Positions 36,917 through 46,584 are shown, counted from the stretch's first letter. The stretch: 64,000 bases of DNA from Pseudomonas putida (GCF_028682635.1 NZ_JANHLK010000007.1:1-64000), one strand, 5' to 3'. Numbers and translations: made by a program. Notes: generated by a model not told the origin, from the sequence alone.

Positions 36917-36958
36917 AGTATTGGACGTTTGCAGGCCTTGAACATCGTCTCAACGGAC
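36917..36958 (-). promoter_or_regulatory. shared motif upstream of the flavin reductase operon
   Basis: On the minus strand: GTC-CGTTGA-GAC-GATG (36958-36943), 20 bases, then AATACT (36922-36917) and GG. One of four copies of GTC-N6-GACGATG plus a -10-like hexamer in this region; the start codon is 35 bases further on. Confidence 0.65.
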
Positions 36959-36971
36959 TAACGCTAATGCA

Positions 36972-36997
36972 CCGCCTCGTCCGATTGGACGAGGCGG
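36972..36997. promoter_or_regulatory. 11-bp inverted repeat between divergent genes
   Basis: CCGCCTCGTCC-GATT-GGACGAGGCGG: a perfect 11-bp dyad with 4-base spacer, lying between the flavin reductase motif and the aldehyde dehydrogenase start. It may be an operator or a leader hairpin; no T run follows. Confidence 0.55.
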
Positions 36998-37078
36998 CGC
37001 AGGCGTGTGCGAGGCTAGGGTGGCGCCAGGCGCATCGGGCGCTCACCGGCCATCGAGCCAACCTGCAAGGGGATAACA

Positions 37079-38512
37079 ATGAGTTCAGCCACGTCTTCGG
37101 ACGACCTTTCCAGCCTGCTTGCGCGCCAGAAAGAAGCCTTTGCCGGCGCCGGCAGTGTCAGCGTCGACACCCGCCGCCAGCGCCTGCAGCAAGTGATCGA
37201 CCTGCTGGTCGACAACCACGGGGCATTGACCACGGCGATCGACCAGGACTTTGGCGGACGGCCCGCCGGCTTTTCCCTGATGAATGACGTGCTGGGTTCA
37301 CTGGCTTCGCTCAAATATGCCCGCGATCATCTGCAAGGGTGGATGCAGGACGAGCCGCGGGAAATGTTTGCCCCCTATGACCAGCTCGGCGCCAGGGCCT
37401 GGGTCATGCACCAGCCCAAAGGCACGGTGGGCATCCTCGGCACCTGGAACGCCCCGCTGTACACCTTGTTCAGTCCTCTGGCCTCGGCGCTGGCAGCGGG
37501 CAACCGGGCCATCCTCAAACCGTCGGAAGTGGTGCCGCGCACCGCTGAACTGGTGGCGCGCCTGTGCGCCGAACACCTCGACCCGCTGGTGGTGGCCGTG
37601 GTCAATGGCGGCCCGGAGTTGGGCGAGGCGTTCAGCAGCCAGCCTTTTGATCATCTGGTGTTTACCGGCAGCACGGCGATTGGCCGGCGGGTAATGGGCA
37701 ATGCCGCGAAAAACCTGGTGCCGGTGACCCTGGAGCTGGGTGGCAAGTCGCCGGTGATCGTCTCGTCCAGCGCCGACCTGAACAAGGCCGCCTTCAGCAT
37801 CGCCGCAGGCAAGGCCGGCAATGGCGGACAGATCTGTATCACCCCGGACCTGGTGTTTGTGCCCAAGGCCCGCCTCGAGTCTTTCCTCGATGCATTGCGA
37901 GGCGCTTATCGCGATCTCATCCCGACGGTGGCTGGCAACCCGGATGTGGTGGCAGTGGTCAACCAGCGCCATCTGGAGCGGGTCGAGGGCCTGGTCGAGG
38001 ATGCGCAATCGCGCGGTACTCGCATCGAGTGCCTGCCCGAACCCCTCGCGGTGGATCCCCAGGATCGGCGTCGTCCGCTGCGGGTGGTGGTGGATCCGGC
38101 CCAGGACAGCCTGATCATGCACGAGGAAATCTTTGGCCCGGCCATGGTCGTGCTGGGTTATGACGAGCTCGATCAGGTCATCGCACAAATCAACGCAGGG
38201 CCACGTCCGTTGGCGCTGTACTACTTCGGCGAGGATGCACAGGAGCAACGTCATGTGCTCGAGCACACCCTGTCCGGCGGGGTCACGATCAACGATGTGA
38301 TGATGCATGCCGCCCTGCACGATGCGCCGTTCGGTGGTATCGGTGCCTCGGGCATGGGCCATTACCATGGCCGCGAAGGCTTTCTCGAATTCAGTCACCT
38401 GCGCACGGTGTTCAAGGCCTCGGCCCACGACCCGCGCCGGGAATGGGGCCTGTTGCCGCCCTATGGCGAGCACTTTCTGGCGGCGATGCTGGCCGGGGTC
38501 ACTCGCGACTAA
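37079..38512 (+). CDS. aldehyde dehydrogenase (coniferyl-aldehyde dehydrogenase-like)
   Basis: A 477-residue NAD(P)-dependent aldehyde dehydrogenase. The active-site residues are in place: Asn124 in 'GTWNAPL', Glu219 in 'LELGGKSP' and Cys253 in 'GGQICITPD'. The pattern 'IGSLASLKYARDHLQGWM'-like N-terminal region and the short C-terminus fit the class-3/CalB branch, which oxidises hydrophobic and aromatic aldehydes. Divergent from the flavin reductase operon across a regulatory gap. Possible role: oxidising an aldehyde released by the cluster's retro-aldol step. Confidence 0.88.
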   Translation: MSSATSSDDLSSLLARQKEAFAGAGSVSVDTRRQRLQQVIDLLVDNHGALTTAIDQDFGGRPAGFSLMNDVLGSLASLKYARDHLQGWMQDEPREMFAPYDQLGARAWVMHQPKGTVGILGTWNAPLYTLFSPLASALAAGNRAILKPSEVVPRTAELVARLCAEHLDPLVVAVVNGGPELGEAFSSQPFDHLVFTGSTAIGRRVMGNAAKNLVPVTLELGGKSPVIVSSSADLNKAAFSIAAGKAGNGGQICITPDLVFVPKARLESFLDALRGAYRDLIPTVAGNPDVVAVVNQRHLERVEGLVEDAQSRGTRIECLPEPLAVDPQDRRRPLRVVVDPAQDSLIMHEEIFGPAMVVLGYDELDQVIAQINAGPRPLALYYFGEDAQEQRHVLEHTLSGGVTINDVMMHAALHDAPFGGIGASGMGHYHGREGFLEFSHLRTVFKASAHDPRREWGLLPPYGEHFLAAMLAGVTRD

Positions 38513-38566
38513 TTCCAGGCTGGGGTACCTTGCGCCCCATCCGCTCCAGGGGACAGGCCATTGATC

Positions 38567-40219
38567 ATGTTCAAGGCAATTACGATCGCCCAGCGCCTGT
38601 GGCTCTGGGCGCTGTTGGCCACCTTGTTGTTTGCCCTGGCGGTACTGTTCGGCGCCTACGGTTTGCAGCAGGCGCGCGACAGCCTGCGGGCCATCAACGA
38701 GGACAACCTGGCGACCTTGTTGATGTTTGGTGACATCGAATATCGCCTCGGTGAAAGTCGTCGCCAGGTTCTGCTGGCGATCCAGCAAGACCCGGAAGGC
38801 TCGCTGGTGGCGGCGTTTGACCGTCCGGTGGAAGCCACCCTGAGTGCCATCGAGAGTAACAATGTGGCACTGGCGAAGATTTGGGCGAGCTATCGCCAAC
38901 GCTCATTGAGTGGCGAAGAGCAGCAGGCGGCTGATGCGTTCGACCAGCATTACCGGGCATGGCAGGACGAGTTGGGCATCCTTCTGGAATCCTTTCGCGT
39001 CGGCGATTTTCGCCTGCCGGGCATTCTGTCCTTTCTGCGCATGGCCGAGCCCCGGGGCAATGCCGCCGTGGCTGAGCTGAGCAAGCTGCAGGCCTTGCAG
39101 AAGCTGCGCGCTGCGCAGGCCTACGAGGCGGCGCAGTACCGCTATCGTTCGACGTTGCTGGCTTACCTGGCACTGGCGGTGGTAGGCGGCCTGGTGGGCA
39201 GCCTCACCGCGTTTTCCACGCTGCGTCGGCTCAAGCGTGCCTTTGCCCAGGCCGGTGCCTGCGTGCGGGCCATCGCCAGTGGCGATCTGGTGCAACCAAT
39301 CGAGATCAAGGGCGGCGACGAGTTCGCGCTGATGCTGCGCGACATTGCGCTGATGCGTGACGGCCTGCACGGGCTCATTTCACAGATGCGCGAGCTGGTG
39401 CAGCGGGTCAGTCACGAAGCGGCGCACATGGCTGAGTCGGCGGAGTCGGCTTCTACGGCCACCCAGCAACAGGCGGACGCGGTGCGCGGGATTTCCCGGG
39501 CGGTGGAGGACCTCTCGGGGTCGATCAGCGAAGTGGAAAACCATGTCGGCGTGTCTCGCGACATCACCCAGCATTCGGCGCGGCGCTCGGGCAAGAGCGA
39601 GGAATTTATTCGCGACATGGCCCAGGAGATGAACCGCATCAGCGACGTGATCAGTGACACTGCCGTGCACATTCGCCAGCTGGAAGGGTTCTCCGGGGAG
39701 ATCAGCCACGTGCTCAAGGTTATTCGCAGCATTGCCGAGCAAACCAACCTGCTGGCGTTGAACGCCGCCATCGAGGCCGCGCGGGCAGGGGAGGCGGGGC
39801 GCGGGTTTGCCGTGGTCGCCGACGAAGTTCGCCTGTTGGCCCAACGCACCGCCAGCTCGATTGGCGAAATCGATCTCACCGTGCAGCGCATCCAGGAAGG
39901 CACGCTGGCGGTGGTCGACGGCATGGGGCGGGTGGTCAGCCGGGTGCGTGACGGCGTCAACCTGGCCCATGAGGCCGGCGATTCGGTGGCGCAGATTCGC
40001 AGCGGCACCGATGATGTGATCCGCAGCGTGGACACCATCGCCACGGTGATCACCGAACAGGTGCGGGTCACTCGGGAAATGGTCGCCAGGGTCGAGAGCG
40101 TTTCCAGCGGCACCGGTGCGCTGTCGGCCAATGCCGGGCGCAGCGCGGTGGCCGCCGCGGACCTGGAGCAACTGGCGCGGGCACTGGATCAGTTGTCGGC
40201 ACGATTCAATGTTGCATGA
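38567..40219 (+). CDS. methyl-accepting chemotaxis protein
   Basis: A 550-residue chemoreceptor. TM1 is about residues 8-28, a periplasmic helical sensor domain of about 150 residues follows (4HB_MCP type), then TM2 (about 190-210), HAMP, and the long cytoplasmic coiled coil with the conserved tip 'IAEQTNLLALNAAIEAARAGE' in outline. A TTG at 38561 (two codons earlier) has better spacing to AGGGGA, so it could be the true start. No C-terminal CheR-binding pentapeptide. Its position suggests chemotaxis toward the compound degraded nearby. Confidence 0.9.
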   Translation: MFKAITIAQRLWLWALLATLLFALAVLFGAYGLQQARDSLRAINEDNLATLLMFGDIEYRLGESRRQVLLAIQQDPEGSLVAAFDRPVEATLSAIESNNVALAKIWASYRQRSLSGEEQQAADAFDQHYRAWQDELGILLESFRVGDFRLPGILSFLRMAEPRGNAAVAELSKLQALQKLRAAQAYEAAQYRYRSTLLAYLALAVVGGLVGSLTAFSTLRRLKRAFAQAGACVRAIASGDLVQPIEIKGGDEFALMLRDIALMRDGLHGLISQMRELVQRVSHEAAHMAESAESASTATQQQADAVRGISRAVEDLSGSISEVENHVGVSRDITQHSARRSGKSEEFIRDMAQEMNRISDVISDTAVHIRQLEGFSGEISHVLKVIRSIAEQTNLLALNAAIEAARAGEAGRGFAVVADEVRLLAQRTASSIGEIDLTVQRIQEGTLAVVDGMGRVVSRVRDGVNLAHEAGDSVAQIRSGTDDVIRSVDTIATVITEQVRVTREMVARVESVSSGTGALSANAGRSAVAAADLEQLARALDQLSARFNVA

Positions 40220-40235
40220 GCAGACACTGCATTCA

Positions 40236-40327
40236 CTGTGGGAGCGAGCCTGCTCGCGAAGAGGCCAGCATAATCAACATCAATGTTGACTGATCCATCG
40301 CTTTCGCGAGCAGGCTCGATCCCACAG
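40236..40327. repeat. REP palindrome pair
   Basis: CTGTGGGAGCGAGCCTGCTC at the left is mirrored by GAGCAGGCTCGATCCCACAG at the right, around a 40-base centre; between the chemoreceptor and amidase genes. Confidence 0.85.
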
Positions 40328-40379
40328 GGCGTAAGACCTGAACACTCTAATAACCCACAAACAGGGCGCGATCACTACA

Positions 40380-41948
40380 ATGGATAACCACGAAAACGCA
40401 CCACTCAACTCCGCCACTGGCTGGCCGCGCCGCAGCGTGCTCAAGGCCGGTGCCGTGGCGGTCGGCGTCGGCCTTCTTGGGCGGTTTGCCGACGCCCGCG
40501 CGGCGGGGCTTTCGGCCAGCGACTACCAGGCCATGGACGCCTGGGCGATGAGCCAGGCGATCCGCAGTGGCGAGCTGAGTGCCGAGGACCTGCTGGCGGC
40601 GACACTGGCCCGTTACAACGAGGTCAACCCCCGGGTCAATGCGGTGAACATGCTGCATGAAGCCTACGCACGCGCCATGCTTGCCCAGCGCCGCGCGGCC
40701 GGCACCTTAAACCAGGGCGCCCTGGCCGGCGTGCCACTGCTGATCAAGGACCTCAATACCTCGCTGCAAGGGACCGTCACCAGCAACGGAAGCCGGATGT
40801 TCAAGGACTCACCGCCCGCCACCCGCACCAGTACCCTGATCAGCCGGTATGAACAGGCCGGCGCGGTGCCGTTCGGCAAGACCACATGCCCCGAGTTCGG
40901 CCTGACCACCACCACCGAATCCCTGGCCTGGGGCCAGACCCATAACCCCTGGAACCTGGCCATGAGTGCGGGCGGCTCCTCCGGTGGCGCGGCGGCGGCG
41001 GTGGCAGCGGGGATCGTGCCCGTGGCCCACGCCACCGATGGCGGCGGCTCGATCCGCATTCCGGCTTCGTATTGCGGCCTGGTCGGGCTTAAGCCCAGTC
41101 GCTATCGCACCCCCAGCGGACCGCTGCATTTCGAAGGCTGGTTTGGCGCCAGCGTGGGTAACGTGGTCTCGCGCACGGTCCGCGATACCGCGCTGTTCCT
41201 CGATGTCGGGCAAGGCCATGAAGCGGGAAGTGCCTATTGGAGCCCACCCTTGGTACGACCTTATGTGCAAGAGCTGCAGCGCGAACCGGGCAAGTTGCGG
41301 GTAGCCGTGGTGCGCCAATCGCTGACCGGTGCGCCGCTGGAACCGGCGATTGCCGCCACCCTGGAACAGACCATCAAGCAACTGCTCGCCCTTGGGCACG
41401 AGATCGACGAGTTGACCCTCGGGGTCGATCCTCGCCAGTTGTTCGGCGCCCACGGCACGGTGATCGGGACGGCGGTGCGAACCCTGATCCACGACCGTGA
41501 ACAGGTGCTCGGCCGCGCAGCCACGGCGCAGGATCTGGAGAAGATCACCCTGGTCAACCTGGAGCGTTCCAAGGGCACCAGCGGCGAGGACCTGTACCGC
41601 GCCCGCCAATCGTTCGAGAACATCGGCGCGACCATGGAGCAGCACTTCGAACGCTACGACGTGATCCTGTCGCCGGTCACCGGCAGCCTCACGCCCAAGC
41701 TCGGCCTGCTGTCCCTCGACCAGCCCTGGGACAGCTACGCCCACAATGCCATGGGCAGCGCCGGCTTCACCGTGCTGGCCAACGTCAGCGGCCAGCCGGC
41801 CATCTCGCTACCTTTGGGCCAGAGCGACAACGGCCTGCCGGTGGGCATGATGTTCACCGCGCGTTTAGGCGGCGAAGACGTACTGCTGCGCCTGGCCAGC
41901 CAGCTGGAGCAGGCGCATCCGTGGGCCGCCAGACGCGCCGCTCTTTAA
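40380..41948 (+). CDS. Tat-exported amidase (amidase-signature family)
   Basis: A 522-residue amidase-signature hydrolase. A twin-arginine signal is present (PRRSVLKAG, then a hydrophobic stretch and 'ADARAA' near residue 42), so the enzyme is exported folded to the periplasm. The Ser-cisSer-Lys triad is visible: Lys123 in 'LIKDLN', Ser201 in 'GGSSGG' and nucleophile Ser224 in '[11 protein letters not shown]'. It could hydrolyse amide conjugates such as amino-acid conjugates of carboxylic acids before uptake; this is inference from the neighbours. Flanked by REP elements. Confidence 0.88.
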   Translation: MDNHENAPLNSATGWPRRSVLKAGAVAVGVGLLGRFADARAAGLSASDYQAMDAWAMSQAIRSGELSAEDLLAATLARYNEVNPRVNAVNMLHEAYARAMLAQRRAAGTLNQGALAGVPLLIKDLNTSLQGTVTSNGSRMFKDSPPATRTSTLISRYEQAGAVPFGKTTCPEFGLTTTTESLAWGQTHNPWNLAMSAGGSSGGAAAAVAAGIVPVAHATDGGGSIRIPASYCGLVGLKPSRYRTPSGPLHFEGWFGASVGNVVSRTVRDTALFLDVGQGHEAGSAYWSPPLVRPYVQELQREPGKLRVAVVRQSLTGAPLEPAIAATLEQTIKQLLALGHEIDELTLGVDPRQLFGAHGTVIGTAVRTLIHDREQVLGRAATAQDLEKITLVNLERSKGTSGEDLYRARQSFENIGATMEQHFERYDVILSPVTGSLTPKLGLLSLDQPWDSYAHNAMGSAGFTVLANVSGQPAISLPLGQSDNGLPVGMMFTARLGGEDVLLRLASQLEQAHPWAARRAAL

Positions 41949-41955
41949 TCCCATA

Positions 41956-42166
41956 CCTGTGGGGGCCTGCTCATGATGGCGGCGTGTCAGGCGATGGAGA
42001 TGTTAGCTGTGCCGGCCTCATCGCTGGCAAGCCAGCTCCTACAGTGTGATTGGGTGTTGCCGGGATTGGGTTCCCTTGTAGGAGCCGGCTTGCCGGCGAA
42101 GGCGATATGTCAGCCGATTGAGATGCTGGATTTGCCGACCTCTTCGCTGGCAAGGCAGCTACAGGG
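41956..42166. repeat. two degenerate REP elements in the amidase-KstD gap
   Basis: The 377-base gap 41949-42325 holds two REP-like units: 41956-42044 (degenerate arms CTGTGGGGGCC...AGCTCCTACAG) and 42075-42166 (TTGTAGGAGCCGGCTTGCCG...GGCAGCTACAGG). The remaining part contains the shared regulatory motif at 42210; I see no gene. Confidence 0.7.
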
Positions 42167-42209
42167 TGAGCACATGGAATGACAGGGGGTGTGTACGACC
42201 AGGCCCCTA

Positions 42210-42254
42210 GTCCACTTTGACGATGAGCCCATCCCCCCGCAGCCCCGATCATGG
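42210..42254 (+). promoter_or_regulatory. shared motif upstream of the KstD-like gene
   Basis: GTC-CACTTT-GAC-GATG (42210-42225), 21 bases, then GATCAT (42247-42252) and GG. It points toward the KstD-like start, 101 bases after the motif. One of four copies. Confidence 0.6.
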
Positions 42255-42325
42255 GGCTGCACTCCGCCAGCGCACCCTGCGTGGTCGGCGGTTTCTTCCT
42301 GACCTCAGCTAATGGCATAACAACA

Positions 42326-44035
42326 ATGACGGCTCAAGTTCAGTCTCAGACCCACTACGACGTGATCGTCGTTGGTTCGGGCGCAGGTGCGATGACTTCG
42401 GCGGTGTTCCTCGCCGACCAGGGAATGCGCGTGCTGGTGCTGGAGAAAAGCGACCAGTACGGCGGCACTTCGGCGATCTCCGGGGGCGGTATCTGGATCC
42501 CCAACAACCACTACTTCGCTCGCCAGCGCGGCAACGACAGCTACGCCACGGCGCTGACTTATCTCAAGGCCGCGGCAGGCGAACATGTCGATGAAACGCG
42601 CCTGCGTGCCTACCTCGACAATGCGCCGAAGATGATCGAACAGCTCACCCGTATCAGCCGGGTGCGCTACGCGGTGGCAGCGAAATACCCAGATTATTAT
42701 CCGCACCTGCCGGGGGCGCTGCCCGGCGGGCGGACCCTCGACCCGGAGATGTTCGACACCAGCCTGTTGGGTGATGAACTGGCGAACCTGCGCAAGCCGT
42801 CACCTTCAACCCTGCTGATGGGGCGCATCGCCTGGACCGCGCGCGATGCGCACAAGGCCATGGCCCGCAGTTTCGGCTGGCGCCTGCTGATCATGAAGCT
42901 GATGCTGCGCTACAAGCTGGACTTCAAATGGCGGCGCAAGAGCAAGATGGATCGCCGCGCATCCCTGGGCAACTCATTGGTGGCCTCGCTGCGCCGCTCG
43001 CTGATGGACCGCGACGTGCCGCTGTGGCTCAACACCGATTTCTGCGGCCTGGTCACCGATAACGGTCGGGTCACCGGCGTCACCGTGCGGCGTGACGGCG
43101 CCGAGCTGCAACTGCATGCACGCCTGGGGGTGATCCTGGCCTCCGGAGGCTTCGAACAAAATCAGGTCCTGCGCGACCAGTACCTGCCCAAGCCGACCCG
43201 CAAGGCCTGGAGCGCGACGCCTCCCGGCAACAACACCGGCGCAGCCCTGGAAGCTGGCATGGCCCAGGGCGCGGCCACCGCGTTGATGGATTGGGCCTGG
43301 TGGGCACCTACCATTGCCGTGCCGGGTGAAGACAAGCCCCGGGGGATCTTCGCCGAGCGTGCGTTCCCCGGTGCCATCGTGGTCAACGGCCTGGGCCAAC
43401 GCTTTGTCAACGAAGCGGCGCCGTACCTGGAATTCGTCGATGCCATGCACCAGGACAACCAGAAAACCGGCGGCAAATCGGTGCCGGCCTGGGTAATCTT
43501 CGACGCGCATTTCCGTTTCAACTACGCCATGGGCCCGCTGATGCCGGGCCAGATCATGCCCGACAGCCGCCTGCGCAAGGAATGGCTCAACAACCTGTAC
43601 TGGAAGGCCGACACACTTACCGGCCTGGCCCGGGAGATCGGCGTCGACAGCGCTGGCCTGGAAGCCACCGTCAGCAAGGTCAACGGCTACGCCGAGAGCG
43701 GCGTGGACCTCGACTTCGCCCGTGGCGGCAACGTCTTCGACCGCTATTACGGCGACTGCAACATCAAGCCCAATCCTTGCCTGGCACCCTTGAAAAAAGG
43801 CCCGTACTACGCCATGCGCCTGGACGCCGGGGACATCGGCACCAAGGGCGGCCTGTTGACCAACGAACATGCCCAGGTGGTACGCGATGACGGTTCGACC
43901 ATCGCTGGCCTGTACGCCATCGGCAACTGCTCGGCGTCGGTGATGGGCACCAGCTATCCGGGCGCCGGCGGCACCCTGGGACCGGCGATGACCTTCGGTT
44001 ATGTCGCCGCCAATCACCTGGCCAGCCAGCGTTAG
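42326..44035 (+). CDS. FAD-dependent 3-ketosteroid delta1-dehydrogenase-like protein
   Basis: A 569-residue flavoprotein of the FAD_binding_2/fumarate reductase fold. The dinucleotide loop GSGAGA is at 17-22 and 'GGTSAISGGGIWIPNN' follows. Near the C-terminus 'SYPGAGGTLGPAMTFGY' carries the Tyr (544) and Gly (548) that in KstD enzymes polarise the 3-keto group. KstD introduces the C1-C2 double bond in ring A of 3-ketosteroids. The ATG at 42326 gives the usual start; the longer frame lacks similarity. The next gene starts 8 bases later. A non-steroid substrate remains possible. Confidence 0.8.
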   Translation: MTAQVQSQTHYDVIVVGSGAGAMTSAVFLADQGMRVLVLEKSDQYGGTSAISGGGIWIPNNHYFARQRGNDSYATALTYLKAAAGEHVDETRLRAYLDNAPKMIEQLTRISRVRYAVAAKYPDYYPHLPGALPGGRTLDPEMFDTSLLGDELANLRKPSPSTLLMGRIAWTARDAHKAMARSFGWRLLIMKLMLRYKLDFKWRRKSKMDRRASLGNSLVASLRRSLMDRDVPLWLNTDFCGLVTDNGRVTGVTVRRDGAELQLHARLGVILASGGFEQNQVLRDQYLPKPTRKAWSATPPGNNTGAALEAGMAQGAATALMDWAWWAPTIAVPGEDKPRGIFAERAFPGAIVVNGLGQRFVNEAAPYLEFVDAMHQDNQKTGGKSVPAWVIFDAHFRFNYAMGPLMPGQIMPDSRLRKEWLNNLYWKADTLTGLAREIGVDSAGLEATVSKVNGYAESGVDLDFARGGNVFDRYYGDCNIKPNPCLAPLKKGPYYAMRLDAGDIGTKGGLLTNEHAQVVRDDGSTIAGLYAIGNCSASVMGTSYPGAGGTLGPAMTFGYVAANHLASQR

Positions 44036-44043
44036 GAGGGGTT

Positions 44044-45744
44044 ATGCCAATGTCCGATAACCTCCCCAGCACCGACGTGCTGCCACCCTTGCAAGTGGCC
44101 GATGGCAACAGTGTGACGTGGGACCAACAATGCGACGTGGTGATCGTCGGCTGGGGCGCGGCCGGTGCCTGCGCCGCGCTGGAAGCCCGGGCCCAGGGCG
44201 CCGACGTGTTGATCGCCGACCGCTTCACCGGCGGCGGCGCCAGCGCCAAGAGCGGCGGGGTGGTGTACGCCGGTGGTGGCACACGCCATCAACAGGCAGC
44301 GGGTTTCAACGATAGCCCCGAAGCCATGTTCGATTACCTCAAGCACGAAACCCGGGGCGTGGTCGGCGATGACACCCTCTGGCGCTTCTGCACAGACAGC
44401 GTGAGCAACCTGCAATGGCTGGAAAGCCACGGCGCACCCTACGCCCACCAGATGCCACCGGGCGGGGGCAAGACCTCATACCCGCCCGACGGCTACTTCC
44501 TCTATTACTCGGGTAACGAATTGGTGCCTGATCACGGCGGTCCCTTGCCGCCTGCACCACGAGGGCATCGCACCGTGGGCAAAGGGCAGGGCGGCGCAGT
44601 GCTGTTTGCCCACCTCAAGGCCGCGTGCCTGAAGGCCGGAGCGAAGACGCTGTTGCAGGCGGCGGCGCGACGACTGGTGACCGATCGCCAGGGGCGGGTA
44701 CTGGGCGCCGAGTTCTGGTGCATGCCCGAAGGCAGCAAGGAAGCACAGCTGCATGCACGACTGGCGGCCCGCGCCGAACGCTTGCAGAACTTCGCCCCTG
44801 GCTATTGCAACAAACTGCGCAAGAAGGTTTGCCAGCTGGAACGGGACTTCGCCCAGCCACGCCGGGTGCGGGCGCGCGATGGTGTGATCCTCAGCACCGG
44901 CGGTTTCATCTTCAATCGCCAGCTACTCGAACAGCACGCGCCGAAGTTCCGGCGCAACTTCAAGGTCGGCGCCACCGGCTGCGATGGCAGTGGCTTGCGC
45001 CTGGGCACCAGTGTCGGTGGCCAGGGTGCGGGGCTTGAGCGGGTATCCGCGTGGCGCTTTATCAACCCGCCGTACAGTTGGCACAAAGGCATCGTGGTCA
45101 ATCGCGAGGGTCGGCGCTTCTGCAACGAAGAAGTCTACGGCGCCACCCTCGGCCAACCCTTGATGGAAGAACAGGGCGGCAAGGCGTGGCTGGTGCTGGA
45201 TGCGCCGCTGCGCAAGAAAGCCATCCGCGAAGCGCTGTTCGGCGGCTACTGGTGGTTCCAGAGCTTTCCGGCCCTGGCGCTGATGCTGTTCAAGGTGCGC
45301 AAGGGCAAGAGCCTGACCGAGCTGGCCAGTGCAACGTCCATGGCCCCCGCCGTGCTGCGCGACTCGGTGCTGGCGGCCAACGCCGCCGCCCGTGGCGAGG
45401 CGCCGGAGCCGTTCGGCAAGTCCGAAGGCGGGCGCCAGGTGCTTGAACAAGGACCGTTCTATGCCTGTGATATCTCGGTGACCAATCCAGTATTCCCCCT
45501 GGGCGCCCTGACCTTGGGCGGCTTACGCGTGGATGAGCGCAGCGGCGCGGTGCTCGACCAGCAAGGCCAGGCCATCACTGGATTATACGCCGCCGGACGC
45601 AGTGCCCTGGGCATCCCTTCGCACCTGTACATCAGTGGCCTGTCCCTGGCCGACTGCGTGTTCTCCGGCCGTCGAGCCGGTGCCGCCGTCGCCCGTGCCC
45701 GCAGCCAGCAATCGCAAACAACCCTCGCACAGGAGACCCCATGA
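44044..45744 (+). CDS. FAD-dependent 3-ketosteroid delta4-(5alpha)-dehydrogenase-like protein
   Basis: A 566-residue flavoprotein of the same fold (GWGAAG loop, 36-41). It lacks the KstD 'YPG..G' end and instead has 'SHLYISGLSLADCVFSGRRAG' in outline, with Tyr529-x-Ser531, matching the Tyr-x-Ser pair of Kst4D from Rhodococcus, which forms the C4-C5 double bond. Side-by-side delta1 and delta4 enzymes recall tesH-tesI of Comamonas. GGAGG lies 3 bases before the ATG at 44044 and 9 before a second ATG at 44050. The stop overlaps the next gene (ATGA). Confidence 0.72.
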   Translation: MPMSDNLPSTDVLPPLQVADGNSVTWDQQCDVVIVGWGAAGACAALEARAQGADVLIADRFTGGGASAKSGGVVYAGGGTRHQQAAGFNDSPEAMFDYLKHETRGVVGDDTLWRFCTDSVSNLQWLESHGAPYAHQMPPGGGKTSYPPDGYFLYYSGNELVPDHGGPLPPAPRGHRTVGKGQGGAVLFAHLKAACLKAGAKTLLQAAARRLVTDRQGRVLGAEFWCMPEGSKEAQLHARLAARAERLQNFAPGYCNKLRKKVCQLERDFAQPRRVRARDGVILSTGGFIFNRQLLEQHAPKFRRNFKVGATGCDGSGLRLGTSVGGQGAGLERVSAWRFINPPYSWHKGIVVNREGRRFCNEEVYGATLGQPLMEEQGGKAWLVLDAPLRKKAIREALFGGYWWFQSFPALALMLFKVRKGKSLTELASATSMAPAVLRDSVLAANAAARGEAPEPFGKSEGGRQVLEQGPFYACDISVTNPVFPLGALTLGGLRVDERSGAVLDQQGQAITGLYAAGRSALGIPSHLYISGLSLADCVFSGRRAGAAVARARSQQSQTTLAQETP

Positions 45745-46523
45745 TGACCCTCGAGCAAACCAGGAAGAACGGGCGTGTTCACAGCAAGGTTGCGCTGGTC
45801 ACCGGCGGCGCCAGGGGCATCGGCGCTGCCAGCGCGCGCCTGCTGGCGGCCGAAGGTGCCCAGGTGCTGATCAGCGACCTGGACGTCGAGGCCGGCCAGG
45901 CCCTGGCCGCTGAAATCGGGCCAACCGCCGCTTTCATCCGCCACGACGTCAGCAGCGAAGACCAGTGGCGTCAGGTCATCGACCATGTGCGCGAGCACTA
46001 CGGTCGCCTGGATATCCTGGTCAACAACGCCGGCATCCTGATCGCCGGCTCGATCGAGGAAACCAGCCTGGCTGATTGGCACAAAGTAATGCGCGTGAAC
46101 GCCGACAGCGTGTTCCTGGGCTGCCGCGAAGGCATCGCGTTGATGAAGGACAGCGGTGGCTCGATCATCAACCTGTCGTCCATCGCAGCCCTGGCCGGGC
46201 GCGACGATTACCTCGCCTACAGCGCCTCCAAGGGCGCAGTGGCGGCGTTGTCGCGTTCGGTGGCGGTGATGTGCCGGCGGCGCAAATACCGCATCCGCTG
46301 CAACACCCTGCACCCCGACGGCGTACTCACCAACATGACCCGCGGCGGCTTCCCCGAAGGCGTCGACCCCAACCGCCTGACCATCGACAGCGATCCGATG
46401 AACCGCATGTGCCGCCCCGAGGATGTGGCGGCCAGCGTGCTGTTCCTGGCCAGCGACGAGGCGCGGGCGATCAATGGTGTTGAGTTGCGTGTTGATAGTG
46501 GGCAGATGGTGATGAGTATCTAG
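45741..46523 (+). CDS. SDR-family dehydrogenase (hydroxysteroid dehydrogenase-like)
   Basis: A 260-residue classical short-chain dehydrogenase. TGGARGIG cofactor loop (near residue 21), NNAG, and catalytic Ser-Tyr-Lys in 'LSSIAALAG...YSASK'. AGGAG lies 5 bases before the ATG. Among classical SDRs its wording resembles 3alpha/20beta- and 7alpha-hydroxysteroid dehydrogenases. Co-translated with the two desaturase-like flavoproteins, it would oxidise a hydroxyl to the ketone they need. Cofactor: the Asp after the second strand ('ISDLD') favours NAD. Confidence 0.82.
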   Translation: MMTLEQTRKNGRVHSKVALVTGGARGIGAASARLLAAEGAQVLISDLDVEAGQALAAEIGPTAAFIRHDVSSEDQWRQVIDHVREHYGRLDILVNNAGILIAGSIEETSLADWHKVMRVNADSVFLGCREGIALMKDSGGSIINLSSIAALAGRDDYLAYSASKGAVAALSRSVAVMCRRRKYRIRCNTLHPDGVLTNMTRGGFPEGVDPNRLTIDSDPMNRMCRPEDVAASVLFLASDEARAINGVELRVDSGQMVMSI

Positions 46524-46584
46524 CGGCTCCTGAAACCGTCTTCTGATGTTCGCTCCTACAGGGGATCGCAAGACCTGTAGAAAT

